NCBI GenBank assembly: GCA_003662485.1 | Contig: QMYD01000053.1 | Location: 1 to 7,326, forward strand | Source of the DNA: Candidatus Hecatellales archaeon | GTDB lineage: Archaea > Thermoproteota > Bathyarchaeia > Hecatellales > Hecatellaceae | DNA length: 7,326 nucleotides | Direction of reading: 5' to 3' | In this document: piece after piece, positions 6,194 to 7,326 of the stretch | Layout: every line of letters starts with the position of its first letter | Position numbering within the stretch: the first letter of the stretch is position 1 | Notes under the pieces: model-generated | The model's database searches: none | What the model saw: the letters and a program-made list of their open reading frames with translations, nothing else | Told to the model about the DNA's origin: nothing | Program-made: the position numbers and the translations under genes

Positions 6194-7181
6194 ATAAGGT
6201 GGTAACTCTGCCAAATAGGCCTGCAGGCTTAAAGATGAGAACTATAAGGAAAATGATGAAAGCAATAGCATGCCTGTATCCTTCACCTATGAAGTGAGCC
6301 CCTAACACTTCAGCAATTCCGAGGGTTAACCCCCCAGCCAGCACTCCGCTGATGCTTCCAACTCCGCCTAGAACCACCACCGCAATACTTTTTAGCAGAT
6401 ATATTCGAAGGCCCATGGTAGGTTCAAAGGAGTAAACTAGCCCTATTAGAGTTCCTGCAATTCCTGCAAGCCCACACGCTATAATGAAGGATAAAAGATA
6501 GATTCTCTCAGCATTTATCCCCACCATTTCAGCTGCTTCTCTATCCTGGGATATTGCCCGACAAGCCCTTCCAAGATAGGTTTTGGTGAGGAAGAAATGG
6601 ACAAGAGCCAGAATTACTATGCCTAGGATCAGCACTATAAGCCTCATTAAAGGGAAGATTATCGGCCCGATTTGCACGCTTATTTTAGAATAGTCAGTCA
6701 CTAAAGCCCTAGGGTCACCAGACCAGAATAGGATCATTAATCCTTGGAGGGCTAGTGCTAAGCCAAAGGAGGCTATGAGAGTGGGGTTCACCCCCATTTT
6801 AATGATGGGGCTGGCAATCCCCTTACAGTAGATTAGTCCTATTAGGGATAGAGCTGCAAAACTCAAAACTATGGAGAGTAGGGGGTCCACCTTAGCTAGG
6901 ACGAACACCCAGTAGCTTACATAAGCCCCAATAATTAGAAGTTCTCCGTGGGCTAAATTAAAAAATCTCATAACCCCATAGATTAAAGCAAAACTTATAG
7001 CTGCCACCGCATACAAGCCTCCAAGAAAGATTCCAAGGATTATTATTTGCAGATATAGAACCAGCTGCTTGACTGCAAAAATACTAAAGACCGCCACCAA
7101 AACTAAAATTACAACGAAAATTGTTAAGATTCCAAATTTTCCTCTTATTTTTTGAAGGAGGGGTGAAGCAGAAGCGCTCAT
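6192..7181 (-). CDS. livH: LIV-type ABC transporter permease, LivH-like
   Basis: This 329-residue inner-membrane permease pairs with the LivM-like protein to form the solute channel. After a short cytoplasmic start it has a first hydrophobic segment (about 17-36), then about seven more. Family motifs include FFNLAHGELLIIGAY (73-87), the cytoplasmic coupling loop GRACRAISQDREAAEMVGIN (204-223), AGIAGTLIG (239-247), VVLGGVGSISGVLAGG (269-284) and the C-terminal IFKPAGLFGR (316-325). Length is slightly above the usual 290-310 because of an N-terminal extension. The ATG (7179-7181) follows a strong AGGAGGT site, so the longer start is well supported. It is the first visible gene of the block; the 145 nt upstream look regulatory. 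It ends 12 nt before the livM start. Confidence 0.95.
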   Translation of the reverse strand: MSASASPLLQKIRGKFGILTIFVVILVLVAVFSIFAVKQLVLYLQIIILGIFLGGLYAVAAISFALIYGVMRFFNLAHGELLIIGAYVSYWVFVLAKVDPLLSIVLSFAALSLIGLIYCKGIASPIIKMGVNPTLIASFGLALALQGLMILFWSGDPRALVTDYSKISVQIGPIIFPLMRLIVLILGIVILALVHFFLTKTYLGRACRAISQDREAAEMVGINAERIYLLSFIIACGLAGIAGTLIGLVYSFEPTMGLRIYLLKSIAVVVLGGVGSISGVLAGGLTLGIAEVLGAHFIGEGYRHAIAFIIFLIVLIFKPAGLFGRVTTL

Positions 7182-7186
7182 AATGA

Positions 7187-7193
7187 ACCTCCT
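7187..7193 (-). promoter_or_regulatory. Ribosome binding site of livH
   Basis: Sense-strand AGGAGGT is 5 nt upstream of the ATG at 7179-7181. This is a near-perfect Shine-Dalgarno that fixes the start of the first gene. Confidence 0.7.
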
Positions 7194-7227
7194 GCCTCTT
7201 CCTGCGATATGACTACACTTTTCTTCT

Positions 7228-7239
7228 TTAAACGTTTAA
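7228..7239. repeat. Perfect 12-bp palindrome, candidate operator
   Basis: TTAAACGTTTAA is an exact inverted repeat with no spacer, located 47-58 nt before the livH ATG. Its position between the TATA-like elements and the first gene is where an archaeal repressor dimer could bind. It is AT-rich and short, so chance occurrence in such sequence cannot be excluded. Confidence 0.35.
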
Positions 7240-7261
7240 GCTAACTGTTATTCCTTTTCCC

Positions 7262-7315
7262 TTTTGCCCATATTAAAATTCTTTTGTTTATTTAAAGCTT
7301 TATACTTTTTGGATT
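7262..7315 (-). promoter_or_regulatory. Candidate promoter region for the operon
   Basis: This AT-rich stretch upstream of livH contains, on the sense strand, AAAAAGTATAAAGC and then CTTTAAATAAAC (TTTAAATAAA at 7287-7296). Both resemble archaeal BRE/TATA elements. Initiation from the second would fall near 7262-7266 and leave a leader of about 80 nt containing the palindrome. A third TATA-like TTTAAAG lies within the palindrome and would give a leader of about 25 nt. Which one is used cannot be told from sequence. No coding region is seen in 7182-7326. Confidence 0.4.
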
Positions 7316-7326
7316 TTGCACTATGA

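Noticed and set aside
1..7326. Bacterial microcompartment locus
   Set aside because: Many GREs sit in microcompartments, but no shell protein, aldehyde dehydrogenase or alcohol dehydrogenase gene is present. The enzyme's N-terminus does not look like a typical encapsulation peptide extension.
1..7326. CRISPR array, tRNA/rRNA gene, insertion sequence or defence system
   Set aside because: No regularly spaced repeats, tRNA-like segments, transposase, terminal inverted repeats or defence-gene motifs were seen. Almost all of the sequence is accounted for by six metabolic and transport genes.

Overview
The window is one compact block of six protein genes, all on the minus strand. In transcription order (right to left) they are: two branched-chain-amino-acid (LIV/HAAT)-type ABC permeases (livH-like, livM-like), a glycyl radical enzyme (GRE) of the pyruvate formate-lyase-like (PFL2) superfamily, its radical-SAM activating enzyme, a LIV-type substrate-binding protein, and the first 95 codons of the livG-like ATPase, which runs off the left edge. 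No RNA gene, CRISPR array, insertion sequence or phage gene is visible.

The organism is most likely an anaerobic archaeon. The binding protein has a twin-arginine/hydrophobic N-terminus with no lipobox cysteine, followed by a Thr/Pro-rich stalk, which is common in Thermoproteota-type archaea (Bathyarchaeia, Korarchaeia and relatives). The two clear 5' regions contain AT-rich TATA/BRE-like elements rather than bacterial -35/-10 boxes. Oxygen-sensitive glycyl radical and iron-sulfur enzymes imply anaerobic life. Strong GGAGG-type ribosome sites precede several genes. The exact lineage cannot be fixed from the sequence alone.

Layout: 7182-7326 is a non-coding AT-rich 5' region with TATA-like elements and a perfect 12-bp palindrome. 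livH (6192-7181) and livM (5241-6179) are separated by 12 nt. After 39 nt comes the GRE (2724-5201), and after a further 10 nt the activase (1793-2713). A 101-nt gap (1692-1792) holds a good archaeal promoter candidate, then come the binding protein (318-1691) and, after 32 nt, livG (1-285, partial). A livF-like second ATPase is expected beyond the left edge.

Working model (inference): the ABC transporter imports a small polar or carboxylated organic molecule, and the GRE, once its glycine is activated by the radical-SAM enzyme, cleaves, dehydrates or decarboxylates it. Placing the GRE pair inside the transporter operon is the strongest clue that the imported solute is the enzyme's substrate. 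The active-site cysteine loop reads CGCVD rather than the GCVE(P) of well-known dehydratases and lyases, there is no small accessory subunit gene, and the binding protein seems to lack the acidic residue that holds the amino group in leucine-binding proteins. The substrate is therefore not assignable from known signatures and may be new.
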